Source: Antedon mediterranea (taxonomy: Eukaryota > Echinodermata > Crinoidea > Comatulida > Antedonidae). From it: a DNA stretch of 64,000 nt. The position numbers and the translations under genes were made by a program. Numbering within the stretch: position 1 is the stretch's first letter; each line of letters starts with the position of its first letter. Location: assembly GCF_964355755.1 (NCBI RefSeq), contig NC_092670.1, forward strand, positions 4,117,001 through 4,181,000. The letters run 5' to 3'. Below are positions 1 to 41,532 of the stretch, in pieces. Under the pieces are notes generated by a model. That model made no database searches. It had not been told where the DNA came from and saw only the letters and a program-made list of their open reading frames with translations.

Positions 1-267
1 TTTGCACTTCAGCTTGTAAGACGTGATTTTTTACTTCAATTTCTATTGAATGGTTCTTCTGAAACAATAATTCTTTCCTGAGAGCAGCGATAATCGTGTC
101 CTCATTTTCATTTACATTGCAATCTTTATCTGGTGAAAATACCTTATCAAATTCCCGCCATTTTGTAAGTTTCAACTGTAATTCTGAGTTTTCTTTCTGC
201 AATTGTTCAAACTCTTGTTTTAAAGAATCGTTCGATGTCGATGTATCTATAGTCTCTTCGCTGCGTC
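1..267 (-). CDS. SOGA/MTCL: SOGA/MTCL coding exon, truncated by window edge
   Basis: The acceptor TTTTCTTTTCAG precedes base 267. The exon is read in phase 1 from the previous exon and stays open to the window edge for 89 codons. It encodes Gln/Glu/Lys-rich coiled coil (LKQEFEQLQKENSELQLKL). The remaining exons lie to the left of the window. Confidence 0.82.
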
Positions 268-3200
268 CTGAAAAGAAAAACAATACAATATGCTTCTATA
301 TTGATGTATACATTAAAAAAAATAACGGTGAAGGTACTATAATTTGTAAAGGACATTATATCTATCTTGGTTAGATGTTCGCCAATTATCGGGTGTGATT
401 CGAACCCACGACCAATTACTCAACTCAAAGCAAAGCTACTCCACAGTAGTTAATACCTATCATCCTGTTGGTGAAGTACTCGCTGCTTACTTGGTCTCGA
501 ATCTTACCCCTAGCCATAATCTACATTCACAAGATTAATTAAATGATATAAAGCCAAGGATTACCTCTATTTTGTTCACGGCCATTTCCGATCTCTTCAT
601 TTTTAGTTTCTAGTTCTAGTATCTTTTTCCTCATGACTGTAGCTTCTTGTTCTGCTACCATTAACTGTAAACGCATCTCAGCCTCTCGTTCAGTGCTCAC
701 ACCTCTATCATTGTCCAAACGCTTTGGTTCTTCTAGAGTTCCAAAACGCATTTTAAAGCGTTCAAGCTCGAATTCTATCGCCTCCTTGTCCAACTCCAAC
801 GCCGAAATGCTCTTACGGACAGAATCTGCTTCTTCTTCAGCAAGTTGAAGTTGGTTCTGGAGATCTTTTTCTCGTTCAGATGCGTTTTGGAGGTCGTTTA
901 TCAAGCGAGACATATCATACTCTGCTTCGTCATCTTCAGATGTTGTTGATGTCGTTAATCGTCGAATCTACATGAAAATAAATATATTAATGTAGGCCTA
1001 CATATATAATGATACATTTCTCTACCACTTTCCATAACTGATTGTAATGAATTATTACATTAATTAAATTGGCAGACAATGCTAAGTACACCTCTTAGTT
1101 TTTACATCATGATCAACTTACTGAACACGTACAATCCCATATATTAATTTTATATACTTGAACGCTGTTGATTGGAGTTGGCTAGTCGTATTAATAATAG
1201 TCGTTTCGTAGCAAGTGTCATTGTCACGCACCAACCTGCCTGGTGAATACATTTTGACTCTCTGAAAACCGGGAACTTAACCAAAAACTAGACTTTTCTT
1301 GAGGTCCAAAATGTTCTAAATTCTGTTTTATACCATTGATATAACATCGGAATCAGATTAGGCCAGCCCCAGAATGACAGTGTACGGTTTTACACCGTAA
1401 AAATAAACAGATAAATGAATAAATTCTTACCTTTTTCTTAATATCATCGGATGTTTCTTCACCAACTTCTTTTTTTAGTTTCCGTCTTAAAATTTCAACC
1501 TGTAAATTATGAGAATGTTATTTAATAATACATTTTACATTTTTTAAGAAAATGAAGAAAGACAACAAAATTGAGAGCTTTTCAAGAAACAAATTTGTGT
1601 TATGCAACATAATGAAATTGAATTGCAAGCGGTTCCGTCATGTTTTATTTACAATAATAACACAACCTTATTATCATCAAAGTTGTATATTAATATGAAC
1701 TTAAAAGATTGTACGATTTGTTTCGTAATATATTACACAATTTAACAGAATACAGAAATGTATTGGTCCAAAAGGAAATTCGTTACAACAGTTAAAATTA
1801 GGCCTATAGTGCGATAAATAGAAATGTACATACTGTAGGGTCTATGAAGAGTGACACGGTAGTAAATACAAAGATAAACTTAAACAATAATTTTTATTTC
1901 ACTTTTAAAAAATGTAGAATCATCACGAACATGCCAAATAACATGCCAAATTATGTGAACATATATAAATGTAATATCATTAAATAATTGCAAAGAATTT
2001 ACTGAAAACAATACATTTTTTTAAATATGAGAATAAGCTTGATACATAGAATTAACCAAACAAAAAAATGTCTTTTAATTGAATAAATGACATTGAAGGT
2101 AGTGTAGAAAAGAGTGTACAAGAGTGTCATGTAATACAATTTCACTAAAATAAAAAGAATCAGCCAATAAAGTACTTTCTTTTTGGAAGGTTTGAACCAT
2201 GGTTGTGGCGGATATGTTACTTACCCAACCCCATCCCTCCCCATGCTAAATATTGGCATAAGGTCATGGGCAATTTAAAAGAAATATCTTCATGGTACAT
2301 GCCTACAGCGCCCTGCTTTCCTTATTTTAATATTTGTTCCGTAAACAGGAAGTGTTTCATCTGAATTCTAACCCTTTTTAGTTACACCGAAAAGGTTTAG
2401 AATGACGTAATTTCATTCGTAATGACATGTTTTGATGCAGTCAGACACTTTGTAGACACTGATAAAGTTTAGACTTGTCTACTAAGTTTGTTGTAAATAA
2501 CATTTTCCGCAAATAAATCGCTAGATAAACTGTATTCATTTTTATAATTAACACACATATGGCACGACAGGTCGCGTGCGACACTATACGAACATGTTTT
2601 TACAATGAAAGGTCCAATAGACAACCGTTGCCTTCGAAATGAACAAAACACAATCCAATGTGATACATGAATAATAAAATAATAATGTTAGTTCCGTTCT
2701 TCAAATTGCCTGGGAAAACGACAAACAAATGAAACATGATTGCAAGTACTGTAGGCCTAACATTCTTATGACTTGTATTTGTACCATAATAGCCATATCC
2801 AGTACAGTATTAGCACGGCTGGCTATCGTTTTTAGCACATTGCCATAATATCCCCGTGAGGTCTGAGTTCGACTGTTAGGCAGGAAAACCCACCTAACAT
2901 AAACGTCTAATTATGAAAATAGTTATAATTCTAAACAGAAACGGCACCATGTATAATAAACGCAAACATTGATGGAAAGTGAGTTTCCATACAAACAAAA
3001 TGGCTTATAACAAAAACACAAGAAAACATGCAAATAAATATACTAACAATACTGACACAATACAGAAAACACTTACTTCTTTGCGATATAACTGACGCGT
3101 GAAGAGAAAAATAAGTATTGATAAAACAAAATTGTTATAATTCAATTATATTATATAAACATGAATTGTCATATAGCACTGTAAAATATTGCATATTAAT

Positions 3201-6200
3201 AAACACATACAGTACAGATATTACACACAGATTGAAATGAATTCATTTTCCCTTTATTTCAGATTTCTCAAACATTTGTTGGCATTTACAGGTACCTGTT
3301 TTATGCACTAAATTATTTGGGAAATTTAGCTATTAAAACAATAATTGTAGACGGCGATATACCGTAACACAGCACCCTTGTGTGGGCATGTTTCTGTATC
3401 GACAACGGCATTAGACAGTGTGTACCACATTCGGAAAACACCCCTATTTGAGGCATTCGTTTTAATTGTCAAAATAAATTGAAAAACTGTACTTAGACAT
3501 TGTCAAAAATAATGAAGACGTGACGTATTTATAAATCCTACACACTAAGACCATATAGTTATAAAGGATATAAGTATAGAGAAATTTAAATAATTATAGA
3601 CTACCTGTAAATGAATGGAGAGTAAAAATTAGAACAGTGACGTCACAGATGTCAATGTGATTATGACTACTAAATGATCCTAATTATTCTTGATGCTAAC
3701 AATGATAAGTGATTACTATTATGATGACATGGTTGGAACTAATATTAATATAAAATAATAATTTTAAACAGCACATACCGACGATAACATAAATATGTTC
3801 TCGCCAATTTAAATTATTAATCAAATGCTTGTTTTAAAATGTATATGAAGCTATATCTGATTTCTATTATGCTTTTGAGGAAATGAATAACAAGCGGGTA
3901 TTTAAATTGCTACTTGTATGCATAATAGACGTCGTACATAAATTATGTATCGTAGTATATTCTGCTTGTGATAACAGCACTTGAATTAAGCTGGAAATTA
4001 GGAGTACGAAATGTAGAGTACACGAGTAGCTAGAACTCCAGGATTTGGCACAAAATAGACTTGAAAATGAAATTTCTTTTAGGATTTTAATTAACAACAT
4101 TTCCTTTAAAATTGTAAAATAACCAACGGAGGTCAGTTCTGTATTTTATTTGTACTTTTACGTTTAATATAGAATGGATGACGGTGTTGTTTTAACAACA
4201 ATCTGTTCTATGATTCAAATTAATTTTTTTAAATGTTAGGTAAAATGCTAAAATAATGTTGCTTTCGCTGGCTAACGAATTGATAAAAATCTGTACTCGG
4301 GGCAGGCACAATTAAAGAAAAAAAATGCAATATAAATAGGCCTGCCAGATAGTGTGTCGGTGTGCAAGATTCCACAGTTTAGCGAAACGTAGCCTATATT
4401 TTATATTTTAAAATGCATTTGCTATAATGTTGACTACCGGTAGTTGTTTCGCCTTTATAAAATTATAAAATATATCCGCTTTAGAATGGATATACCAACC
4501 CCATCCCTCATCACATGGGGAACATTAAGTCCTTAGGTCAGTCGTCGCAAATCAAAAGCTCCATAGTATCGTACAATTTACCGAGTATCATTGATTCAAC
4601 CGATATTTGGCATTTCGATAATTACATCTATTCTTGTGAACCAACGGAAAAGTCTACATAGGAGAATTGTGCACTTAGAAACACGAAGCTACGTGTACGT
4701 AACGTAAAGCGAGAACTCCAAATACGGATACTAGTATATATAAGCTATTGCCGGTTCGTTCATTTTAGACATGTAAGCATACATCAGCAATATTCACATT
4801 AAATTATAATATTTAAACATATTAAACGACAATTTATGTTATGATATGCATATTTATAACACAATAATTGAAACTAAAATAAGCAGATGTTAATGCCAAA
4901 GCTAATAAATTGTCAATGATTATAACAGTAGGCCAACAGATAGCTTGTTTTTACACGATGAAAAAATCAGACGAAGGGAAGATGTTTACCCTTGTAGGTC
5001 CTACGTCATTAGCATTTTGGGCACAATGAAGACAATAGACTTCAAAAGCTCTGTCTACACTATCAAACTTTATGTGACAAATATGCGATGTGCTCATATA
5101 TGGACATGATGATGTCATATCACTACCATATTCAAGCATATCACTACCTTATTTACGCGCATTACACTTGTTTCTGTCAAACTAGTTTGATAGTGTAGAC
5201 AGAGCTTTATACTTTTCTATCACTAGTCGTCTCATTTCCACTACGAAATGTATAATACATGATTTATTGCTTCCACAATGCAACACTGCATTAAGGCGCT
5301 TTCATGACTCATCGTTTCTCTGAATCATCAAGCAATACTGTATTAAGATTCAATAATTTAATAAGATGGTGTTGTTGCTTATCTAGCTAGGTGTACCGGC
5401 CTACGTCACATGATGAAAACTATTTACAAATAACTTCCTCATTATCCTCCCAAATAATTAAATGTTCTGAATGTGCCACTGCATTATTTGGTAACTTGTA
5501 TTATTATATTATGCTTTTTTTATATTAATAGTATCACATGATATAATGTAATGAATCTGGATTGCGGTTGATAAGTGGTTCAATTCAGTCCCTTCAACAA
5601 ATAACAACACTTCCAATTCCCCGAGCTCTTTTGCAGTATATGTGAAAACACATTCTTACATGTGTACCGTAATAATCAGCGAGCTTCGGTCTTGAAAGGA
5701 GGGGTGGGTAACAATGACTTAACCATACAGCGATTTTTAATGGCCATTCAAACGAAGGGTTAAAAGTACATTAATTGTTCCATTTATAGTTCGTTTCTCT
5801 CACTCAATACCAAAACTAGACGATTCGTATATAGGGCTATTATGTAATTGTAATATAATTAGGTATGGATATAATGTAAGACTAACGCTGTTACTATAAA
5901 CAATAATCATTTAACCTTCTAATCAATGTATTGATTTATGCAGAATATGTAATTGTTTAGTTATACGAATCCACCAGGCTATGTTAAATGTAATGAAGTG
6001 CGCCACATTTTTTCGGAACCAAACACACAATATTTCCCATGTATCATAGGACAATTCCGTAATAGTAAAATACAGTGTCTGTATCGACATAAAAATGTTA
6101 ATCCATGCTTAGGTTATGGTATGGTGGATAATGTAACACGGTATTACGGTATTTCCTATGATACTGGGATAATACTGTATTGTCGTATGATATTTATAAA

Positions 6201-9200
6201 TAATATTTATTAATGGAAACACTTATTTATAATGAAGGCTTGTGATTTCGGATTAGAATAAACACGTGATCGGTTATCGCACTGTGCTCTGTCTAATATA
6301 TGTATTGATCTTAACTAACATGTGTAATTTGCATGAGTTCAAGATAGGTCATTCAAATTACGATAAGACATCATTAACAAATCCACTGAGTTATTACTAG
6401 GCATATTATACTATTACTGCGCCGCATTTCCAGAAAATAAATAATACATAAATACAGCATGCAAACCTCAAACACGGAAAATGTTAATTAGTTTTTCAGT
6501 TATTGTACTCTAATAGCATTTGACCTTTAATTTAATGTATGTACGTAGATACATAATTGCCTTATATGCATATATTAAACAATTACGTACGTACAAACGT
6601 ACAATCATTATATTCTTTCTGATTTTACATATTTTTCTTCTTTTAAATCTTCGAACAAGATACAGATAGATTTTGTTATATTATTGGTTACTGCTGTGTA
6701 ATGCGCCTGCTAAAAATGTTTAAAGAATATCAAAACGATAAGGATTAATTAATAGTATCAATCACAAATTACGTAATCATCAATATCGGGAATATTGTAG
6801 TTATACGCATTAAACATAAATAGATGAACCCGGTTTTATGAAATAGGCATATAGTAGGTAGTAGGTATAGCTCTTGTTATAACCTACTCATCTAACAAAG
6901 CTATTCACGTCGTATTCAATAAATGCACACTACACAACACAAAAAGCACAGACACAATGAATGTTGATTAAACAATTCATTATTAAATCCTACATTAATT
7001 ATGTTTAATTTGAAATAAAGACAATATACCCCATTGCGCATGCTCGTAATTAATCGCAATGCAGACTCCGCTCGAAATAGTTAATGTAATTAAAGGTGAA
7101 ATATTCAAACATCTGCATGACGCTCGCTCGCTCGCCTGTTTAAAACATAAATTCATCTAATGCACGTAATTTAAGGTCATGCGATATATAGTCAACACAG
7201 GATGAATATAATAATAATCTTTATAATAATAATAATAATAATAATAACACAAATTTAGTAGCCTTACCTCTGTTCTCATTTTTTGGAGGTCCCGTTTTAG
7301 TTGCTGCTTTACGCTGTCAGAATCTTCCATTCTCTTTCTGTACAACTGATTTTCCTCTTCTAGTTTGGTACGTTTTTCTTCGATCATTTCCAATTCTTGA
7401 TGTAGACGAACCGATACATCTTTGGCAACGAGAAGCTGCTGATTAAGGTCGCGTATGTGGTCGTTATTAGGGTCTCCATCTGCAAGGTCTGGCATTTTAC
7501 CTTTATTCTTATCATTGTTATCACTTTTTGGTATGCCATCCTCTTCTAATTTCTTCTCCGCTTTTCGTAACTTAAATTGCATGATCCTGCAATTTCTCGA
7601 CGCCTGTTCCAATTCCTTTTGGATCTCTCTGAAGTCGTTCACATCTCCCTCCCTAAATCGATCTTGCGACTCTTCTAACTCACTCATAAGTTCCACGTTC
7701 TTTTTTTCTAAGCTCGAATTAACATCAACTAAGTCATTAATTAGTAAACGAAAACATGCTAACTGGGCGTGTAATTCCTCCAGAAATGTCATAAATGATT
7801 CGTTTTCTTTAACATCGGTATTGTCAGCAAAATCTGCCAACCGATTTGTCAACGCATTATGTAAATCTTCCATATTTGATATCTGTTTCTTCATGTCGAT
7901 GTGCAATTTATTTTCTTTTTCATCGGCCATATCCTCATTAATCTCTTCTACACCATTTGATGTTTCATTAGAATCTAGCCGACTGACATTTGCATCTTCA
8001 CACTCAATACCTGGCTGTTTTTCTGCACCCCGAGTCACATCGTCATCTCCCCTCTCAATCACATTCGTGCCATCTTTTTCTAAATCATTATTACCAGCAT
8101 TAGTATTATGCTCAACAATATTCGCCTTGTCTTCTGCATCCCCCATCTCTGACTCAACAGTAGCCATCTTAGCCTCTATATCTTCATGTGAGTATTCGCA
8201 TGATACAGATCGAGTACTCACCTCGTCCACGCCTTTTTCGACGTCGACCCCTTGATCGTCGTCGTCGGAAGTGTCCGACAATATTATTCCTCTCTGCTTC
8301 GAAATTAACGGCGTAACGTGTATTTCAGTACTGTCACACAAAGCGTCATCTAAACTCTTGGATTTTGTTAGTATTGCATGTGGACTGTTTTTTCTCCTAC
8401 CGATGTAAGCGTTTATTTCATTGCTAGCCAGCAATATTGATTGCAATGCCCGACTATTCGACGGATGTGTTGAGGGTATTGTAGATGAATTACTACGTAA
8501 CACAGCGCGTTGATGGGCCTGGCATATTAATTCATCTTCACGTCGATCGTCTGTTCCATTCTCATACGAATCAATAGCGAGCTTACTCAAATCCCCATAC
8601 GTTGCATAAAGCGATTTATGCTGCCCTCTTTGTTCAAGCTTCGCCGTAAAAGCCGCTTCACGTGCTTGATTTCTCGTCTCTACTATCTTCCGCTCTTTTT
8701 CGTCGTCGTCGTCGTCTTCGTCGTCGGATAATATAGTATCATCATTTGCTTCATGTCTGTCGTATAATACTTTCTGTAGTGTTACTAAATCGTTCTTAAG
8801 CAAAGCGGGAAGCTCAATAGATCTTGAAAGACGTTCAACGAACTCAAAATCGTATTCCGTTCCGTCAAAATTGTCCAAGTATTCTACAATTCTATCTTCT
8901 TCTTCTTCATCGTACTGAATTGTTTGATTTACATCAACACCCACTAATAAAGATCTCGAATCTACGTCTCTATTTTCATTCAATAGAATCAAATGATTAA
9001 ATCCTATATTATAATCGTCACAAGTGTCAGCGGTAGAATCACTTACGGTCGGGTGCTCTTCTAAATCAGGTACTGATATATTCCGATGTTTTTCATTGCC
9101 ATTCACAGTGTTATTACACTTATTGTTCATAGAATTGCTTGAATAAATGTGGGGTTGTGAACTTCCGTTTGATTTAAGTCCGTCAAAACATGTTTCGACG

Positions 9201-9457
9201 TTATCGGTACCTGAAAACGAAGTAGGCCTACTCTTGCATTCTCGGTCGTTATCCCTGTATTCCAAGTGTGTAGGCCAACAACGACTATCTAGTAAAGTGC
9301 TATAGCCCTCGTCATCATTTGTAGGTAGGCCTATATTGCTATTCTGATCCCCTTCACATACAGCATATTTTGGTTCGCTATTATTAGTCCGGTCAGTTGG
9401 AATGTTATTTTCCTCTAGATAGGCCGATGGGTAACTGACATCATCACAGCTTGTCAT
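1..9457 (-). CDS. SOGA/MTCL: SOGA/MTCL-family coiled-coil protein gene (3' end outside window)
   Basis: Coding exons in transcript order are 9457-7268, 3091-3077 (microexon, tentative), 1499-1431, 967-565 and 267-1 (continuing off the edge). All joins keep frame. The ATG at 9457 is supported by an in-frame TAA six codons upstream (9473-9475). Residues 1 to about 520 are acidic, Ser/Asn-rich and probably disordered, with Asp/Glu runs. From about residue 525 the protein is long coiled coil. The family hallmarks are the block around KELEQASRNCRIMQFKLRKA (about 615-635) and AKDVSVRLHQELEMIEEKR (about 676-695), which I recognise from SOGA1/MTCL1 proteins. Those proteins are microtubule-crosslinking or autophagy-linked coiled-coil proteins in vertebrates; function here is inferred. 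The exon at 565-967 continues the family pattern (STEREAEMRLQLMVAEQEA). The protein lies head-to-head with PFK, 2.1 kb away. Confidence 0.85.
372..495 (-). repeat. tRNA-derived SINE-like fragment in SOGA/MTCL intron
   Basis: On the minus strand the segment carries a good pol III B box (GGGTTCGAATCACACCC, rc of about 400-416) with an A-box-like stretch upstream. No clean tRNA cloverleaf can be folded by eye, so I read it as a decayed SINE head and not a tRNA gene. Confidence 0.4.
565..967 (-). CDS. SOGA/MTCL: SOGA/MTCL coding exon, 134 codons
   Basis: The exon starts after acceptor TCATGTAG (first base 967) and ends at donor GAG|GTAATCC (last base 565), leaving phase 1. It encodes an acidic spacer (TSEDDEAEYDMSR) and then two coiled-coil segments, LQLAEEEADSVRK and EAEMRLQLMVAEQEATVMRK, separated by a Pro-containing hinge. 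This two-segment pattern matches the SOGA/MTCL family. Confidence 0.85.
1431..1499 (-). CDS. SOGA/MTCL: SOGA/MTCL coding exon, 23 codons
   Basis: A 69-bp exon between acceptor TTTACAG and donor GTAAGAAT, phase 0 at both ends. It encodes a highly charged Lys/Glu-rich stretch (VEILRRKLKKEVGEETS and following) that continues the coiled coil. Confidence 0.75.
3077..3091 (-). CDS. SOGA/MTCL: SOGA/MTCL candidate 15-bp microexon
   Basis: A 15-bp segment encoding LYRKE lies between a CAG acceptor (preceded by a TTTTTCTCTTC tract) and a strong donor GTAAGTG. It is phase 0 on both sides, so including or skipping it leaves the frame intact. Vertebrate homologues have a similar short basic stretch (MYKEK-like) near this place, from memory. 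It could be a chance pair of splice signals. Confidence 0.45.
5045..5208. mobile_element. MITE-A copy 1, palindromic
   Basis: The ends are inverted repeats: AAAGCTCTGTCTACACTATC at the left and the reverse complement of the same motif (TAGTGTAGACAGAGCTTT) at the right. The core contains ATGATGTCATATCACTACC. The same element recurs at 10482, 13765, 16457, 40600, 42484, 54575 and 61663. No coding capacity, so it is a non-autonomous DNA element. Confidence 0.85.
7222..7246. repeat. (TAA)n microsatellite
   Basis: About eight to nine uninterrupted trinucleotide units about 20 bp inside the first SOGA/MTCL intron, read as TTA on the transcribed strand. Confidence 0.9.
7268..9457 (-). CDS. SOGA/MTCL: SOGA/MTCL coding exon 1 (730 codons)
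   Basis: A single 2190-bp coding exon from ATG 9457 to the donor GAG|GTAAGG (last exon base 7268), phase 0. The open frame runs past the donor into the intron, where a TAA microsatellite would add a tyrosine run, so the ORF end at 7157 is not the protein end. The N-terminal half shows no domain I recognise; the C-terminal 200 residues are heptad-rich coiled coil. Confidence 0.88.
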
Positions 9458-11579
9458 CTTAATCAGCTCAGGTTAAACGTTCAAGTAGACAACTACAGTT
9501 TTACAGTGAGCAGCTTACTTGTTACCTCTCTTGGTATAATGATAACGGATCAGTCTTGAATGGATCTTCTTGGGATCAAGCAACAATTTTCGGAAACGAC
9601 TCTTAGGCCTAACTATTGGCATTTCAAGCGCCAAAATAACTTCCTCGAACTAATGCAATGCTTGCCAGTCTCATCGTCGTTCTCATTGTTGTCTTTCGGT
9701 GGTAACAGCTGAAATCCGATGTGTATTTTATGATCAAAAATCCCAGTCATGATCATTATTTCGGCTTCGGTTCACGACTAAAACAACGACACTCCATTCC
9801 ATCGCACTACATTAGCGAATGGTTGGAATAATTCAACGTCCAATTAAAATATACATAGTGAACAGTACGTTTACGGTCTATTTTTGCGTATGAAATTGAA
9901 CCAAGTGTCAACACATCGCCTAAAGGGCTTATTCGAGGGTTTTAAGTTGACAAAAGCCTATCACAGACCGGCTTAGCTGGTTAGACTGTAATCAATTCAC
10001 TAGCTTTCATTCCACAAATTCCAGAGTCTTTATTATAATACAGTCCGGTCGAGGTAAACAAAATACTAACTCCGACGTGCTTCTTCATCATTACTGTAGG
10101 TCTATATCAGTATGTTCCTGGCATGTGAGAGCCTCGATCGACTCTACTATATGTTTACATTTGCAAGTCATGTCGAAGAGTGAACTTTCTTACGAAGGAA
10201 TCTCTTCTTTCACGTTGAAATCAAAATTTGTTCAATTTCCCGTTCCGGAGTTTAAATCCCAGATAATCAGCATACGACGACAACTGTAGCTCTCTACTTT
10301 CTTTCTAATTGATTAACTATTTCGTATTTCTTTTTTGTCAGGATTTCTAGTGCTAAATATAAATATTTGTTCAGTGAGAATATCAATACTTGATAATTTG
10401 CTACAAGCGAAACGTTTAACAGCACTCCGTGTTCACATCACATCGATATGATTCAAACATAAAAGGTGTGATTGCACCTTTAAGCTTTGTCTACACTATC
10501 AAACTTTATGTGACAAAAATATGTGCCCATATATAGACATGATGACGTCATATCACTACCATATTTGTGCACATGACACTTTCTTTGTCAAACTAATTTG
10601 ATAGTTTAGACAGAGCTTTACAAAGAAAACATTATAAATATCTCATGTGTTTAAAGGCTCACTGTATACCTAATGAATCCAGTAATGCAGTAGGCCTACT
10701 GATTTTAATTAAGTTTGAATTGTAGGCCTATTCACTTTTTTATATCCTTTGAGCAGTTCAAATAATGCATCCTGTAGCCTAATCGTTTCGTTGAGACAGG
10801 TTTTTTTCTCTGAAGGAATAACCATCGAATCAGGATCGACAGAACTGGGTTCAAATGAGGCGTTGGGCCCCATTATTTTTTTGCAAAAATAATATATCAA
10901 TTTTTTGTGTAATGTCGAAAAAAATGTAAAAAGGGTATTATCGCAGGCACCCGCCTATGTCTCCAAAAATGGAAAATGATTGCAATAAAAATTATTTTAA
11001 AATTTGTTGATTAGTGAGTACGTTTGTCGGCGACTGGAAAATTAGAAATTGTGTTTACTGGAATATTATAAGGGGTCAGACCAGGGACGAACCTAGTCCG
11101 GAATATGTATAGTTTAGTATGATTATGTTTTGTTCTGGACAGTAGGCCGGATATGGACTTTGTTATGAATACAAATTGATGGTTTGATTGATTATATTGA
11201 TTGAAATAATTGATATTGACGATAATAAATTATTAAATAATTTCTTTTATTTTTTTAACTAGGCCTAGAATAAAGTATCATGAAAGAACAATAATTAAAA
11301 CTGTTACGTCAAAAATTCGAGCGGCTTTTTTTGTAAATAAATATAATTCTTGTTTTTATTTTGTATTTTATGTTGAAAGATTCACCTTTGTAATTAATAA
11401 ATAAATAAACATGTTTGTATCTAAACTGAAATCCGTTCATTCCACGAATTTTACACGTCTAGGTACGTCACGAATTCAATGTCAGTGGCGGCGCACTTCA
11501 CATTGGTATTGTTTTCTCTTGCGGCTCTGGTACCCTCGATCCTCCTCCTGTGTCACACAACATCTATCGAAAAAAGAAG
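9458..11579. other. Divergent intergenic region between SOGA/MTCL and PFK
   Basis: A 2.1 kb head-to-head spacer that should hold both promoters and 5' UTRs. I see no convincing TATA box for either gene. It contains a full MITE-A copy at 10482-10620. A short open frame at 10077-10289 has no support as a gene. Confidence 0.6.
10482..10620. mobile_element. MITE-A copy 2, palindromic
   Basis: Inverted ends AAGCTTTGTCTACACTATC and the reverse of GTAAAGCTCTGTCTAAACTA, with the core TGATGACGTCATATCACTACC. This copy happens to contain a full TGACGTCA where the others read TGATGTCA. It lies 1.1 kb upstream of the PFK start. Confidence 0.85.
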
Positions 11580-40490
<28,911 letters not shown>

Positions 40491-40599
40491 GTAGCAAGAT
40501 TACATTCTCTACTTGTTGGTGCTTTGATTATAGATGAAGTTTGTTAAAAACTCTTCATTAATTGTGATTTTAGTAGTGGAAAAAGCAACATTTGTACAT

Positions 40600-40728
40600 A
40601 AAGCTCTGTCTACACTATCAAACTTTATGTGACAAAAAAATGTGATGTGCCCATATTATATGGACACGATGATGTCATATCACTACCATATTTGGGCACA
40701 CTAATTTCATAGTGTGGACAGAGCTTTA
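40600..40728. mobile_element. MITE-A copy 5, in the probable PFK 3' UTR
   Basis: AAAGCTCTGTCTACACTATC at the left and ATAGTGTGGACAGAGCTTT at the right, with the usual TCATATCACTACC core and an internal loss in the right arm. It starts 110 bp after the PFK stop codon. Confidence 0.85.
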
Positions 40729-41439
40729 GAACTGAAATTATAACTTTAATTCCTTGTTTAACTAATATAATATGCAGTGTTACTGTTATTGTTAGTGAAA
40801 CAGTGTAAGCAATAGTCTTGATGATGGCAAAGTTGTATGAGTGTTGTATTGTAGCAGCTCAGAGTTTAAAAGTAAAAGTATGTTACCATAATAATTGCAG
40901 TGCTAATATTCATGATTGTTTGAAAATGTGTTTTGAATTGTTCTTGAAATAGAAAAGTATTGTTTCCATATTGTGCAAATAGATATTTATATAATAATAA
41001 TAATATATTTATTTCCTCAAAAGGACATAAGATAAAAAATTATATAATACAACATACACAGAAAAATTACCTAAGAGGTTTTGGCTGCTGTTTGATAATT
41101 TTGACAAGAACTTAATAATTTAACTTAAGACTTTCAAAAGGTTATTAGTTGCAGGAAAAGACAAATACCAACAAAATAGATACAGATATTAGATTGATTG
41201 ATTACAAAAGAATTAATTCCAATAAGATAATTCCGTTTAATTTAGAAAGTTATTTAATAAATCTGAATGTGCACTGGGTAAACTTGCTTGCAGTGACTGC
41301 TGTGTATATCCAACTTGTTTTTTACCATTTACTACATTCTTTCCAATTAATATCTTAAATTTATATCTAAAATATTTATCTTAATTCTGTAGAGACTAAT
41401 ACTTATTGAAATAATAATTTTTTAAATTTTAATTATGCA

Positions 41440-41532
41440 AATAAACCACATAACAAATGTGTATAATGCTTATTTTTATGATAATACAGAAAATGTATGA
41501 AAACCACTAATAGTACACTTTGATCCAATAAA
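41440..41532 (+). terminator. PFK: Candidate PFK polyadenylation signals
   Basis: The first AATAAA after the PFK stop is at 41440-41445 and a second is at 41527-41532. Either gives a 3' UTR of about 1 kb that includes MITE-A copy 5. Signal-based only. Confidence 0.45.

Larger units (their letters stand above)
968..7267. other. SOGA/MTCL: SOGA/MTCL introns, mostly unannotated AT-rich DNA
   Basis: Apart from exon 1431-1499 and the tentative microexon, this is intronic. It holds one MITE-A copy (5045-5208), a TAA microsatellite near 7222-7246 and scattered poly-A/T. A short SINE-like trace with a B-box-like GAGTTCGACTG lies near 2860. Open frames here (for example 2469-2651, 3867-4100, 5953-6213) show no coding character. 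Confidence 0.6.

Noticed and set aside
7455-8255. 266-codon plus-strand ORF
   Set aside because: It is the antisense shadow of the SOGA/MTCL first exon; the minus-strand reading has clear family motifs and the plus-strand reading is a Ser/Phe-rich composition typical of such shadows.
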